Below, piece after piece: positions 8,996 through 18,288 of a DNA stretch of 64,000 bases (within the stretch, counting starts at the first letter, position 1; each line of letters starts with the position of its first letter). The DNA lies in NCBI GenBank assembly GCA_963377175.1, contig CAUJNA010001890.1, positions 1,325,815 to 1,389,814 of the forward strand. The letters run 5' to 3'. The notes beneath the pieces are model-generated. The model saw only the letters and a list, made by a program, of their open reading frames with translations, did not search any database and was not told the origin of the DNA. Source of the DNA: Effrenium voratum. Its lineage: Eukaryota; Sar; Dinophyceae; Suessiales; Symbiodiniaceae. The translations under genes were made by a program, and so were the position numbers.

Positions 8996-9177
8996 TAGAG
9001 CCTCCATGACCCAGAAGAAAGGGTCCTGAAGCCATTCCTCACTTGTTCAGTGACCCCGGAAAAAAGGGAACCCTTCTTCGGGAAGACCATTTTTGGTGGG
9101 GCAGCCACCAAAAAAAAGGGGGAAAAAAGGGTGCCACTGAACAACTGAGATTCTAAAGGGTCATGGAGACTCCAAGT
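8996..9177. mobile_element. Family A element (A5) split by family E
   Basis: GAGCCTCCATGACCC at left and GGGTCATGGAGACTCCAA at right form one A element once 9038-9149 plus one ATTC is removed. Confidence 0.8.
9038..9149. mobile_element. Family E element (E2) nested in A5, duplication ATTC
   Basis: CTCACTTGTTCAGTGAC...GCCACTGAACAACTGAG, flanked by ATTC at 9034-9037 and 9150-9153. Family A normally has a single ATTC at this point, so the duplication is unambiguous. Confidence 0.92.
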
Positions 9178-9422
9178 AAGCCGAAGAACTGTCGGCACGA
9201 CGGGAGGTTCTCGTAACTTCGTGCGAAAGGGCACCGAAACGGGGAAAGAATTGGCCGTTTATACGGGAGGGAGCCCGAAGCAGGTTCCTTAGCTTCCAGA
9301 AACTTGGGAGCAGCTCGGTAAGATTTTAAACTTATAAAAATGAAAATAACAAAAAGTGGGTTGCAATAACCAATTCTTAAGGGAGTTCTGTGGGTTCAGG
9401 GTCTCAGATCCTGCTTTGAGCT

Positions 9423-9535
9423 TTGCGTGCGGGAGGGGCTCGCGTCCTTCGGTTCTTCGAGGGCGCAACTAGCACAAAACTCCGCGCGCCTACCTCGCTA
9501 GTGCAACTTTGTAACCGGCCCGTCTCGTGGATGGT
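9423..9535 (+). CDS. Candidate coding segment
   Basis: Open GC-rich frame (LRFFEGATSTKLRAPTSLVQ) that reads on through a partial family B copy into the next exon without a stop. Confidence 0.35.
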
Positions 9536-9605
9536 CCATGGGATATTGCCCCAAAAATATGGGGTAGCTTCCAATTTGTTAATGGGTAGTTCTTTCGGGT
9601 CCAGG
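9536..9605 (+). mobile_element. Family B partial element (B5)
   Basis: ATTGCCCCAAAAATATGGGG, GGGTAGTTCTTTC and GGGTCCAGG with TA after it. The left terminus is missing. Confidence 0.65.
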
Positions 9606-9746
9606 TACTTTCATGGGGCGCTCACTTGTTTGCAAATGCTCTGTGGTGCGCGAGGCTGCCAATTGACTGCGTTGGACGGCAGAAGCGTCTGTGTGTCTCT
9701 GCTCCCTTACTCGGTTGCGCCTTCGCTTTGTTGGCGCACCTTTTAA
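9606..9746 (+). CDS. Coding exon ending in TAA
   Basis: After GGGTCCAG| the frame gives YFHGALTCLQMLCGARGCQL and continues to TAA at 9744, with GC-rich third positions. The acceptor is the end of B5. Confidence 0.45.
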   Translation, partial: YFHGALTCLQMLCGARGCQLTALDGRSVCVSLLPYSVAPSLCWRTF

Positions 9747-9753
9747 ACCGGTA

Positions 9754-9935
9754 CCCTGGACCCAAATTCCCTTAAACATGGGCTATTGCCTCACAATTTT
9801 GGGGCGAACTCCCTTTTTAATGGGTACCTGGAGTCTCCATGACCCTAGAAAAATGGGGTCATGACCCCGTTAATTTGGGTAACAACCACATTTTTTAAGG
9901 GTCATGGAGACTCCAGGCAGTTTGAAGGTCGAAGG
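9754..9935 (+). mobile_element. Family B element (B4) carrying a nested A element
   Basis: Left end CCCTGGACCC after TA, motif CTATTGCCTCACAATTTTGG, then AATGGGTA | A4 | CAGTTTGAAGGTC. Removing A4 restores the normal B sequence GGGTAGTTTGAGGGTC. Confidence 0.75.
9827..9917. mobile_element. Family A element (A4) nested in B4
   Basis: CCTGGAGTCTCCATGACCC...CATGGAGACTCCAGG, nearly identical to 51353-51429 over ~70 bp. Flanks are TA and CA (one base changed). Confidence 0.88.
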
Positions 9936-10017
9936 CCTTGTTTTGCCTCTTGGCCAATAGGCTTACCGACCCTTGGGTCTTCGGGGTTCGCGGGTGACCG
10001 ACATCTTGCTGCGTGTT
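9921..10017 (+). CDS. Candidate coding exon after nested A4
   Basis: After ...CCAGGCAG| the frame (FEGRRPCFASWPIGLPTLGS) is open until it runs into a worn family O copy. Part of its 5' end derives from the B4 tail, so the true boundary is uncertain. Confidence 0.3.
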
Positions 10018-10131
10018 CCATCCAATGCTCTTTTCAACCCTCGCTCTTTTCAAAAACCGAATCGCTGTGTCCCCTTGGATTCTGGTTGTCTAAGAATGAT
10101 CCTTGGAAAGAATGGGGAATCCCGTAGAAAT
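10010..10131. mobile_element. Family O element (O1), diverged
   Basis: Family O folds TTCTAGGGGT..CCCATTCTTTCC with GGAAAGAATGGGGA..CCCCTAGAA. Here CTTTTCAAAAACCG and TTGGAAAGAATGGGGAATC survive. Confidence 0.6.
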
Positions 10132-10204
10132 GCGGGGCCCATTTTTTGGACAAAACAAGAAGTCATGACTATGGGAAATTCATGTTGGTAGTTCAGTTCA
10201 TGTT

Positions 10205-10489
10205 TTGGACCCAATTTGTCCATCATTCCCAGACCCCCCTCCCCCCCAGCTTCCCGCAGCCTCGTGGGTACACTACCAGGCGGAAGCAGAAGTTGCCCAG
10301 GTGTGTCCAGGCCGAGTGCACAGCTTGACCCACCTGGTGAGAGACGATTCTGCAGGGAGCCTCAAGTACAGACCTTTATCTTGGTTTGCTCGTTATCCCC
10401 CCAGTAAAACAGGCAGATGGATAAAATTAAACAAGCCCCAAAGGATTTGCCCTTCCTTACTTGGAGGACTTGTTGCGTGGGGATATTAA
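10205..10489 (+). CDS. Coding segment, 94 codons, TAA stop
   Basis: Open, Pro-rich then mixed frame (VHYQAEAEVAQVCPGRVHSL), with a strong internal donor CACCTG|GTGAGA at 10336. The exon may therefore end there, not at the TAA at 10487. No domain recognised. Confidence 0.45.
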   Translation: MDPICPSFPDPPPPQLPAASWVHYQAEAEVAQVCPGRVHSLTHLVRDDSAGSLKYRPLSWFARYPPSKTGRWIKLNKPQRICPSLLGGLVAWGY

Positions 10490-10513
10490 CCACTTACTGT
10501 AATATGGGCGGTC

Positions 10514-10669
10514 ATGCATGTATGGGGTCATCCAGGTGCTAAATGTGTGAATGCCAACTTAACACCAACAGCCTGCAACCAGGAACCTGCAAAACCCAGG
10601 CCCACCAAAAAAAGATACCATGATCATATTTTCCGTCAAGGTTCCAGTTTTTCACTACCCCAAGATGCA
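10514..10669 (+). CDS. Candidate coding segment
   Basis: ATG-initiated open frame (CVNANLTPTACNQEPAKPRP) that ends inside a hairpin element. CCAG|GTGC near 10531 could be either splice signal. Confidence 0.3.
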
Positions 10670-10721
10670 CTTAAACCCAGGGATCTCCTTTTGGGGGGAA
10701 TAAACCACCCCTGGGTTTAAG
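10670..10721. mobile_element. Short perfect hairpin, CTTAAACCCAGGG ends
   Basis: 52 bp with exact 13-bp inverted ends CTTAAACCCAGGG / CCCTGGGTTTAAG. No second copy seen. Confidence 0.6.
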
Positions 10722-10862
10722 TCTTTCTTGGGTGGTCAAAAAGTGGAACCCTGTTTCTGTTGCTCATAGGTTTGTCTCCTAATTGGAGGAGGGTCAAAGG
10801 GTTGGCTGTTGCAGAAGTTCGAAGTCTCCAAGTGGCTGGCATCCCTTTCCTCATTTGGGAGT

Positions 10863-11165
10863 TAGCTGTGGGTTAAAACCCTGTACCCCTGGTGAACATC
10901 AACATAAGTGACAAATGGATGTTCATCCACCCCAAAATGGAGCCATACATTACGCCCCATGGCCAGTTGTGAACTGGTTGGCTCCTGTTTTTGTGTGGGA
11001 AACCTTTGAACAATGGGGAAGGACTTCTTAACTCAGTGGAACCCAGGCGCTCCAAGGCTAATTTTTGGTGTCTGGGGTTTCTATACTTTGGGGTTCAGGG
11101 TTTATGGGCTCATTCTACACGGAATTTGGCTTGTTTGTGAGCTGATAGGAAGTAACCATCGATTT
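10863..11165 (+). repeat. ~300-bp dispersed repeat M, copy 1
   Basis: Matches 14118-14422 over its length: GCTGTGGGT..AAAACCCTGTACC, GGAATGGGGAAGGACTTCT, TTTTGGTGTCTG, TTTCTATACTTT, TATGGGCTCATTCTAC, GGAAGTAACC. Each copy is followed by an AG and an open GC-rich segment. The first ~80 bp resemble family C. Confidence 0.8.
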
Positions 11166-11210
11166 TTTTTGCTGTGCCGTCAGCCGACCGGAGTGTCACC
11201 TGTTGACCAG

Positions 11211-11773
11211 GTGCCGGCACGTTGCTGGTGCAAACGTCGCGATGGGCCATCCGTCTGGAAATGCACCAGCGGGTGAAAGGGTGCATTGAGCTCCCTGCTC
11301 GCTGGGTCGCCCTGATCAAATGCACCCGCCGTGGTCATCGCTGCCAGGACAGGGCCCCAGTCAGCCATCTGGTGCGTGGACTGAGTCCAGATGAAGTTCA
11401 GTACCGCGTAGGACTCGTCCACAGGTGTGGATGTCTCACCTTGAGCCATAAGACAGTGGATGGATCTTTGGGTGGTCAGCACGGCGGATATCTTAAATAT
11501 GGCAAGAACGAAACAAGTTGGCAACCCGGTAGACTGCGGCAATCCACAGTTTTGTGGATGCGTGTGAAAATAGATGTTCAAGACACTTGTAGGGTTGGTC
11601 ATAATCGTGGCAACGCAGCACCCCGTGTTGAATTGGCATGTAGCATGGTTGTGATGGAAGCCCAGGAATTATTTGGTTCGGAAACGGTGTTCCTTCGGTT
11701 ACCAGGCAAATGGATCCACTTGGTAAGAGTTTCACAAGGCCAAGTTGTTGCACTTCGGTACCCGCGCACCTAA
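11211..11773 (+). CDS. Longest non-repetitive open frame of the left block (~187 codons)
   Basis: Opens after TTGACCAG| and runs to TAA at 11771. Composition is mixed with no low-complexity (RWAIRLEMHQRVKGCIELPA near the start; VVMEAQELFGSETVFLRLPG near the end). A 140-codon minus frame overlaps its first half. A chance open frame of this length is not negligible in 64 kb. No domain recognised. Confidence 0.45.
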
Positions 11774-12079
11774 CGTATCTGCAAATTCGACTCACGGCAA
11801 AAGTGACTGGGCATGCAGTTTCCAATGATTTGGTCAAAGCCGGCCATTTCCAGAAAGGAGTGTCCGTTCCTGAGAAAGGATGTGGCTTTTGTTGGGGCCG
11901 CCACCCAAGCTTGGTCAACATTTAACCGCAAGCCCTGGATGTTGAATGATAGGCTCCAACCCGCCCTCCCAAACCCTCCCGGGCCTCCCCAAATAAGATC
12001 TCAATCCGGAAAACTCCGTTAGGTGTTTGGACCTCACGGGTTTTGTTGTGAGGGCGTTGCTTTGATGCTTCGATGAATA

Positions 12080-12210
12080 ATGTTGACCCGGATTAATATA
12101 ACCCGGTTTATTAACATGGGGGTGTTCCCCTCCAAAAGTGATAAATCCCCCCTAAAACCGGGGACACCCCCATATTAATAAACCGGGGTTTATTAATCCG
12201 GGGTCAACAT
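12080..12210. mobile_element. Family F element (F2) with TA duplication
   Basis: ATGTTGACCCGGATTAATA...TTAATCCGGGGTCAACAT, TA at 12078-12079 and 12211-12212; long arms nearly intact. Confidence 0.88.
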
Positions 12211-12281
12211 TATGTTGAATATGTGTTTTAAAATAGTTTGGGACCCCTACATACTCTTCCAACCAACCCCAAACGTGGGCA

Positions 12282-12373
12282 CCTGGACCCTCAATCCACC
12301 CATTGAACAAACAGGACATCACACCAAAATCGAGGCGATTTACCATGTTGGAGTCGGAATTTGAGGGTCCAGG
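12282..12373 (+). mobile_element. Family B element (B6)
   Basis: CCTGGACCCTCAATCC...TTTGAGGGTCCAGG with an unusual interior lacking the TTGCAACCC motif. Confidence 0.7.
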
Positions 12374-12386
12374 AAGACACCCCATA

Positions 12387-12502
12387 CTGTGGACGGACAA
12401 AATCCATTTCGCACCACCTTTCAGAAACCCTGTAAATACCAACAAGCGTTGTGGTTTCACCCCTGGGTTTCTTAGCTGGTGCAGGATTCCGTCCATCCAC
12501 AG
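12387..12502. mobile_element. Family D element (D3) with TA duplication
   Basis: CTGTGGACGGACAAAATCC...GTCCATCCACAG, TA at 12385-12386 and 12503-12504. Follows B6 directly. Confidence 0.88.
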
Positions 12503-12692
12503 TACTCATTGGGTACTTCACAAGGGAAGTGGAAACTGCGGTGTTGGTTTGGCTTTGGTTCACTCGCAGGCAAATGACTCGCACATCCACGGACCTCATA
12601 GGCGCTGATGCGGTCGGTCCGCAGCTCCACCTCTGCGGCTCTTTTTAGGGGAGCCGCCAAATGGCTCCTGCATCAAACAAACAAAAAGGGGA

Positions 12693-12777
12693 GCTGGACC
12701 CTCAACAGGGCTATTGCGATCCAAAAAAAAACGGTTGGCGAATTCCCCATGTTTTCTGAGTAACATGAGGGTCCAGG
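12693..12777 (+). mobile_element. Family B element (B7)
   Basis: GCTGGACCCTCAACAGGG...CATGAGGGTCCAGG; right flank TA. Confidence 0.75.
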
Positions 12778-12928
12778 TACCCAGAACATGTGGTTTCTCG
12801 AAAGGCAAAGAACCATTCCATCAACGGTCCACTTGAGACAAACCCACGACTCCGTGAATATAACGACCGACCAGCTTTCGAGGTTTCGTCTCAGCCCAAA
12901 GGACCCCAAGATAAAAGGATAATCTTTT

Positions 12929-13041
12929 CTCGGTTGTTTTCTGCTCCCCTGCTAAAAGTTTACCTTTTAGTGGTTTAATACGGAAAACCCATCAGTTGGC
13001 AAAAAGTTAAAGTCCTAACAGCCAAGCAAAATGCACCAAAG
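12929..13041. mobile_element. Family I element (I2)
   Basis: CTCGGTTGTTTTCTGCTCC to AAGCAAAATGCACCAAAG, ~90% like I1 by eye. Confidence 0.75.
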
Positions 13042-13110
13042 TTTTGGGGCCATGTGCAAACCATGTGCAAACCATGTGCAAACCATGTGGAAACCACATG
13101 AAAACCATGT
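13041..13110. repeat. Tandem CATGTGCAAAC repeat
   Basis: Four or five imperfect ~12-bp units GCAAACCATGT beside I2. Confidence 0.7.
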
Positions 13111-13261
13111 GACTGAAAATGGACCAGAAAGGGGAAACCACAAGGTTGGCTTTGGACAACTGAGGGGTTCATCTGCAGTGTTTTTACTATGTTCCAAGCT
13201 AAAATCAGGAATTCCACCGTGGAGAACCTAGATGGACTTAGCCTTAGCCCTAGAGCTTCAT

Positions 13262-13370
13262 ATGGGTGTGGGTCAAAAATAGGTAACCCAACCCTAGCAA
13301 GTGGAAACATGGACTAAACCTGCGGTTCGATTCCTGGTGGTTTAATTTTGACCCATACCCGTATGCTGAG
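13262..13370. mobile_element. Family C element (GGGTGTGGGTCAAAA ends)
   Basis: Inverted tips GGGTGTGGGTCAAAAA / TTTTGACCCATACCC around GTGGAAACATGGACTAAACC. Relatives at 22723-22813, 35030-35130 and 46602-46790. Confidence 0.7.
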
Positions 13371-13633
13371 TTCAAACTAGAAGCATCGGATCCAGCAAGG
13401 CTCATGAAAAACGCGGCCGTCTGCTCACAACCTTGAACACAGTCAAGGCGGCCGCACCGACTTCTTTTTCCTGGGACTGTCATTAACCTTCACTTGCCCT
13501 GAATTGGTGTCGATCTGTTTTGGTTTCGATCTGAACAAAACCAATCTGCTCAAAACTTCCGCAACCGGATTTTCATGCATGGTGGGTGCATGAAAAATGG
13601 TTGCGAAGGAGGGAAACCAAAAGGTCATTTCAG

Positions 13634-13790
13634 CCTGGCGTCTCCACCCTGTCAACATGGGTCCACCCCTTTCCTTTGGGTAATGACCCCTTATTAAGCC
13701 CTCAAATTGCCAGCTCAAAAATGGCTTACTGCCACCCACAACTATGGAATTTGTGATTTTCCCTTTTTCTGGGTAGTTTGAGGGTCCAGG
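13634..13790 (+). mobile_element. Truncated A fused to B (composite, copy 1)
   Basis: Left half of A (CCTGGCGTCTCCACCCTG..GGGTAATGACCCC) joins CCCTCAAATTGCC of family B, which ends GAGGGTCCAGG. The same A half and join recur at 15754. Confidence 0.75.
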
Positions 13791-13920
13791 CCCATTGTTT
13801 TGAGGCTCGGGAGACGGCAGGTCGCCTTCCAACCAGCGAGTCATAATCAACACTCGGTACTAAAATGGTCTACCCAGACCCATGCAAAGACTTTTAAAGG
13901 CGGATATCCGCACCCATTTA

Positions 13921-13990
13921 GGTTGGTTGGTTGGTTGGTTGGTTGGCTGGCTGGCTGGCTGGCTGGCTGGTTGCTTGCTTGCTTGCTTGG
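13921..13990. repeat. (GGTT)n(GGCT)n(GCTT)n microsatellite
   Basis: Three successive tetranucleotide runs, each differing by one base from the last. Confidence 0.92.
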
Positions 13991-14022
13991 TTTGCAGACC
14001 CTATACTTTACTAACCTTTCCC

Positions 14023-14110
14023 TCCATTTGCTTCAGTCCCCTGGACAAAATGAGAACATAATTCCAGCAGTGAAATCGATTCCCTTTTACAAGCCAGGGA
14101 AAAAATACAA
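14023..14110. mobile_element. Family H partial element (H3)
   Basis: TCCATTTGCTTCAG...CAGCAGTGAAATCGATTCCC; right terminus lost where repeat M begins. Confidence 0.65.
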
Positions 14111-14117
14111 GGCTCAT

Positions 14118-14422
14118 TTGGCTGTGGGTCAAAACCCTGTACCCCTGGTGAGCATCAAAATTGGTGCTACATGGGTGTTCCGCCCCAAAATTTTCAGGAC
14201 CTTGGAATGGGGAAGGACCTCTGAACCCCGTGGATCCCAGGCGTTTTGCCCAAACCACTCCCTCAGACTAACAGCCGGAAGTTCCCGCACTCGGCCCCTG
14301 TAAATGTGACCTCCAAGGCGTAAATTTTGGTGTCTGAGGTTTCTATACTTTAGAATTCAGGGTTTATAGGCTCATTCTACTCGGAACTTGGCTTATTTGT
14401 GATCTGATAGTAACCAACGATT
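14118..14422 (+). repeat. ~300-bp dispersed repeat M, copy 2
   Basis: Second copy of the 10863-11165 repeat, again ending a short distance before an exon. Confidence 0.8.
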
Positions 14423-14447
14423 TTTCCTTGGTTCTGAACCGGGACAG

Positions 14448-14631
14448 TGCGAGCCAAGGACCTTCGCTTCGCTTCGCCTTCGACGCCTTCGACGCCCCGC
14501 GGGATCCGATCCGCGGCCTCGTTCTGCTGCGCCCGCGGCAGCGCCTCGGCGTCGAAGCCCGAGCCAATGACCGGCATGGGCATGGCCGACCTGAGGCATC
14601 AAAGCACGCCGCGTCCCTGGAAGTTCCCATG
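14448..14631 (+). CDS. Coding exon with very GC-rich third positions
   Basis: Acceptor GGGACAG| then 61 codons (FAFDAFDAPRDPIRGLVLLR) with about three quarters G/C at third positions. It ends CCCATG|GTTCTA in phase 0, where element O2 begins. Other frames are open but less GC-biased. No family recognised. Confidence 0.6.
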
Positions 14632-14753
14632 GTTCTATAGGGGACACTTCCCCATTCTTTCCAGCTTCTTTTCAGAAAACCAGCAGAATCCAAGGGGAAA
14701 CACCGGGTTTTTGAAAAGAACGATGGCTTAAAAGATTGGGGAATCAACCCTAG
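14632..14753. mobile_element. Family O element acting as a GT...AG intron (O2)
   Basis: Starts GTTCTATAGGGGACAC and ends GGGGAATCAACCCTAG; the inverted TTCTATAGGGG / CCCTAGAA tips define the element. Splicing at these ends joins two open frames in phase 0. Confidence 0.65.
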
Positions 14754-14782
14754 AATGGTCTCCGGCCGGGACTCTTCCGAGC
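14754..14782 (+). CDS. Short exon fragment after O2
   Basis: AATGGTCTCCGGCCGGG continues the frame of the previous exon (NGLRPGLFRAS) until a family K copy starts. Confidence 0.35.
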
Positions 14783-14876
14783 GAGTGGATTGGCTCACCA
14801 AAAAGTAGAGACTTTTTGGTTTACCACTAAAACTGATTTTCCAAAAAAGTGACTAAAGTCGAGGGACTCACAAGTG
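14781..14876. mobile_element. Family K element (K1), diverged
   Basis: GCGAGTGGATTGG, TTTACCACTAAAA, and ACAAGTGAG at right. Family K ends are CTCACTTCCTGAGTGG / CTCAGGAAGTGAG. Confidence 0.5.
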
Positions 14877-15097
14877 AGGGAATCATTTGAGCTCCCTATG
14901 GAAATGCCCAACAAATTGGTGTTTGTTTGGTTTTGCTTTAAAACCACGAAAAAGGGGTTGCAAGCTGTCTCAAAATGGGGGAACCTTCAAACTGGGGGAA
15001 GCTTCTGCTTTTGGTTCCCTTTAAAACAACTCCAAACAGGATACCCTCAAAACAAGACGCCCCCTTGCCCCGTGGGTTCTTTATTTCTGCGAACATA

Positions 15098-15220
15098 CTG
15101 TGGATGGACAAAATCCACGTTGCACCTCCTTTCAGAAACCCTGGAATGATGATTCCCATGTAAATACCAAGAAACCAATGATTTTCCGTGGTTTCAAAGT
15201 AAGGCAGGATTTAGTCCATG
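15098..15220. mobile_element. Family D element (D4)
   Basis: CTGTGGATGGACAAAATCC after TA; right end TTTAGTCCATGCG is worn. Confidence 0.7.
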
Positions 15221-15365
15221 CGAAGGGACTTGTTTCTAAGTTTGAGTTTCTGGTTTGTGTTGGTTGGGACAAGTGATTTCCCGTGCCCTTCCCAAATGGA
15301 ACGACAATCAAGCACATGTTGACCGAAAGAGTTGATAGCCAAAGAAAAGCCGTCTAAAGGTGACT

Positions 15366-15476
15366 CCCTGGAACCTGAAACTACCCAGAAGAAAGAATTG
15401 GAATTCACCCCGAAATGTTGGGTTGGTGTTTTTTTGGCAATCCCAACACAATCCGCCCATTTTCAGGGTCCTCTAA
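15366..15476 (-). mobile_element. Family B element (B9), reverse orientation
   Basis: CCTGGAACCTGAAACTACCC, GGAATTCACCCC, AATGTTGGGTTG, ending TTTTCAGGGTCC. Its end forms the acceptor of the next exon. Confidence 0.65.
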
Positions 15477-15612
15477 CGAGAAAAACAGAGAAACAAGTAA
15501 CTTGTGCCATGCTGAACTCACAGAAACTGCCGTGGCGCCGTGTAAAAAACAAAAAAGGCATTGGGCTCCTATAAGGAACCGCTGCTCTCTCTTTTTCTGG
15601 CAAGGATTGCAT
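15477..15612 (+). CDS. Candidate coding exon ending in TAA
   Basis: After CCCATTTTCAG| the frame (NEKNRETSNLCHAELTETAV) stays open to TAA at 15613. Lys/Arg-rich tail. No family recognised. Confidence 0.4.
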
Positions 15613-15686
15613 TAAGTGGGTCCCGAAGCCACGATTTGGGCCAATCCAAGCCATGACCGGCTTGATCACCTTGCCAAAAAGGAGTA

Positions 15687-15822
15687 TCTGGACCCGAAGG
15701 AACCCATACGAAAGAGTTGGAAATCACCAACCCTAATGTTGGGTTGCAATAACCCTGGAGTCTCCACCCTGTAAACATGGGTCCACCCCTTTCTTTTGGG
15801 TAATGACCCCCTATTAAGGCCT
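15687..15822 (+). mobile_element. Half B plus truncated A (composite, copy 2)
   Basis: TCTGGACCCGAAGG..TTGGGTTGCAATAACC followed by CCTGGAGTCTCCACCCTG..GGGTAATGACCCCC, with the same A breakpoint as at 13634. Confidence 0.7.
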
Positions 15823-15932
15823 GAAACTTCCCTTAACGAATTTGGGTTGGTGGACTCGCACCTAGGAGGTATTCATGAGATGGAGAGCAAACCTATCATG
15901 TAACCCAGTACGCCTAACCCCAACAAAGTCAG

Positions 15933-16012
15933 GCTGTAAAAATGGGAATTTGTGCAACCCAAAATGGGGGGAGAATTCCACACATTTTTTGGGGTAGTCC
16001 TTTCGGGTCCAG
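15933..16012 (+). mobile_element. Family B partial element (B10) preceding an exon
   Basis: TTTGTGCAACCCAAAATGG, GGGGTAGTCC, CGGGTCCAG; the terminal CCAG is the putative acceptor. Confidence 0.65.
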
Positions 16013-16138
16013 GTGGAACCGGTCAGGCTTGGCTTTGGACAAGCGAGTCCAGAGGCGAAAACTACCCTAGGATTCAAATATAGCTTGCAGATTCTACATG
16101 ATGGGCCCCTCCAAATGGCTGGTTTCTGTGGAAGAGCC
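16013..16138 (+). CDS. Coding exon, ends in TGA
   Basis: Directly after CGGGTCCAG| (phase 0) come 42 codons of mixed composition (VEPVRLGFGQASPEAKTTLG) and TGA at 16139. No family recognised. Confidence 0.5.
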
Positions 16139-16412
16139 TGAGTGATAGTCTGTGGCAGGTGTCGTGTTGCGTTGTGTACATAGAAGAAACACATGATGCA
16201 AGCGCTCTTCAGATCTCAGGGAGGAATAAGGCAATGTTCCCGAATCATTAACCATCCCTTGTGGTTGCCTTCTAGGTGATAGGTGGGGTAACTGGGGTTA
16301 GTTGGCACAAACAAGTCAACTACATACTTGCTAGGTGGGTTGAACATCCAAGTTTAGGCAGATCCCTAGGTTCATTCCGCAACACCCTTGTTGATTCCCT
16401 GCCCTTCCCCAG

Positions 16413-16665
16413 GAGTTGTGACGAGCTTTCGTCCGCGTGGTGCCCCTTTCGCGTCAGAAAAACCCGAGCGAAGCTGACTTACGCCCAAGCAGCACAAGCG
16501 ATGCGGCGCCAAAGTTCACGAAACAGCCAGCGAGGCGGGACTGGCGGTCGAGGACCCAAGTGTCACATCCATCGATCTCTCCAACCCTCCACTCAGCTTC
16601 CCTTTAATTTATTTCTTCGATCGGTGATTTGGGAGCCCTTCCCCCCATTATCCGACAAGAACCAG
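16413..16665 (+). CDS. Coding exon, 84 codons, strong acceptor and donor
   Basis: CTGCCCTTCCCCAG| precedes an open frame (SSAWCPFRVRKTRAKLTYAQ) with an Arg/Gln/Gly-rich middle, ending AACCAG|GTTTGT. The frame also stays open before and after. One of the best-supported exons of the left block; no domain recognised. Confidence 0.55.
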
Positions 16666-16856
16666 GTTTGTTTCTTTACAAGCCCCAGCCACCAATCCAA
16701 ACCGATTGATGACCTGTAGGGCCTGCGAATAAAAAACAAAAACAAAAACAATCCCCCTAGGTTCATTGAGTGGCAAGCCTCCCTCCCACCCCCGGCTTGG
16801 ATCGCCCCACGTGGCAAGCGGAGCATTGGCCAAAAAAAGTTTGCTTAGTGGGATGT

Positions 16857-16954
16857 ACATGGACTCTCTTTCTGACCCTTAAAAAACTAGTTGGTCATTA
16901 CCCAAAATAAAAGGGTCATGGACACATGTTCAAAGGGTCAAGGCGACTTCAGGT
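16857..16954. mobile_element. Family A element (A6)
   Basis: TGGACTCTCTTTCTGACCC, TTGGTCATTACCC, right end GGCGACTTCAGG. Confidence 0.6.
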
Positions 16955-16977
16955 ATACCCAAATAACCTTCTCACTT

Positions 16978-17055
16978 CTCACTTCTCGAGTGGATGGCCC
17001 AAAGAAAGTCCAAACTGCCCCAAAAAGTTTCAAGTCCAGGAACTCGGGAAGTGAG
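16978..17055. mobile_element. Family K element (K2)
   Basis: CTCACTTCTCGAGTGGATGG...GAACTCGGGAAGTGAG; the left tip is locally duplicated (second CTCACTT at 16971), which hides any target duplication. Confidence 0.7.
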
Positions 17056-17061
17056 CATAGA

Positions 17062-17177
17062 CTTGGTTGACGTTGGAAGGGGAGCAACTAAAATTCAAAT
17101 TTTAGCAGTTAAGTGGTTGGATTTCCCACTAAACCACAATAAGCAAAAATGTAAAATGTTTCCCAACAACAACCATG
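17062..17177. mobile_element. Family J element (J1)
   Basis: Family J runs CTTGGTTGACGTTGGAAG to CCCAACAACAACCATG (imperfect inverted ends) with CCACTAAACCACAATAAGC inside. Confidence 0.75.
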
Positions 17178-17664
17178 TAGAGGGGACTTATTCACTGGAG
17201 ATCTTATCAACCGTATTCTTCGTGGCGTATTTCAAAGCCCAGTTGGACAAAGCTTGAGGGAGAAGCCCCGTCGCTTGTCCCTCACATCCCAGGTGGATGG
17301 GCCCAAAGAAGTCCACACTTGTTGTTTGCCACTAAACATGTCTTCTAACAAAGGACACGGTCCAAGGTAGCGCAGTGGGACCCCCGCAACTTCATTCCCG
17401 CGAGGGGCCGTGTTTCAGGGCCTCGCGACTCCTTGAATGGGACCCCCCGAGGTGGTTTGCTTCAAGGCCCTGAACCCACAATCCCAAGGGTACCGGTACC
17501 CTCACACAAACAAGAACCCAAATACCCCCCCCCCAATTGGAATGAGATGACCCGGAAGCTTCTCGCATGTTCAAAACCATCAGGTCGGTAGCTTGCACTG
17601 GCATTGCAAGCCAACTAGCCCCAGTTTCCTTGATTATAAGCTGAGGTGTCATAACAAGCAGGCA

Positions 17665-17880
17665 ACTTGGCTTCTTGCATCTACCATCAACATACTTTGG
17701 ATGGGTCTATCTTTGTTGAGGCTCGGTAGACCGTTTTTGCCCGGGCTTTTAAGGGAACACCAAAAGGACAACCACAAATTTGGGGGGTCCAACTCCTGTT
17801 TGAGAAAAAGACCTACTTACCTTGGTTACCTACTGTTTTTGGCCTCCCGCCGCCAATCCAAATTGAACAGTGACCTCCAG
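17665..17880 (+). CDS. Candidate coding segment
   Basis: Open frame (WMGLSLLRLGRPFLPGLLRE) ending in TAG at 17881; splice sites not fixed. Confidence 0.28.
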
Positions 17881-18003
17881 TAGCAGAAGGGGTCAACTGC
17901 AATGCCGGTTTTCAATGAGAATGCCACTCCAGGTTCCAAAAAAGGGGGAAATTGAGTTGAAACTTCGCCAGTTCTGATTCTGGCATATTCTGGGCCTCCT
18001 TAG

Positions 18004-18215
18004 GCTCCTTCGACTCTTTCGGCTCTTTCACCTCTCGACCTGCGCGAAAGGCTCGAAAGTCCAAAGATACGTTCGACACCTCGGGGGCGCTTTGGATATG
18101 TGGGGGGTGGCTCCAACTTAAACAGCTGGGGGCAAAGCGCAGGTCTTTTTCTCCACTTCTCCATGTACCAGAGTTCCACTTTGGACCCCAACTGGGAAAG
18201 AACAGCCATTTGGAA
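18004..18215 (+). CDS. Coding exon, 70 codons, strong donor
   Basis: GGGCCTCCTTAG| opens a frame rich in FDSFGSF-type start, then KARKSKDTFDTSGALWICGG, closing at TTTGGAA|GTGAGC in phase 0. A 128-codon minus frame overlaps, but the splice pair favours plus. No family recognised. Confidence 0.5.
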
Positions 18216-18288
18216 GTGAGCTAATGATTTGGACCCCAACTTCAAATCATTTGAACCCCATCTGCTGAGTGAAGTGAGCCAATGATTT

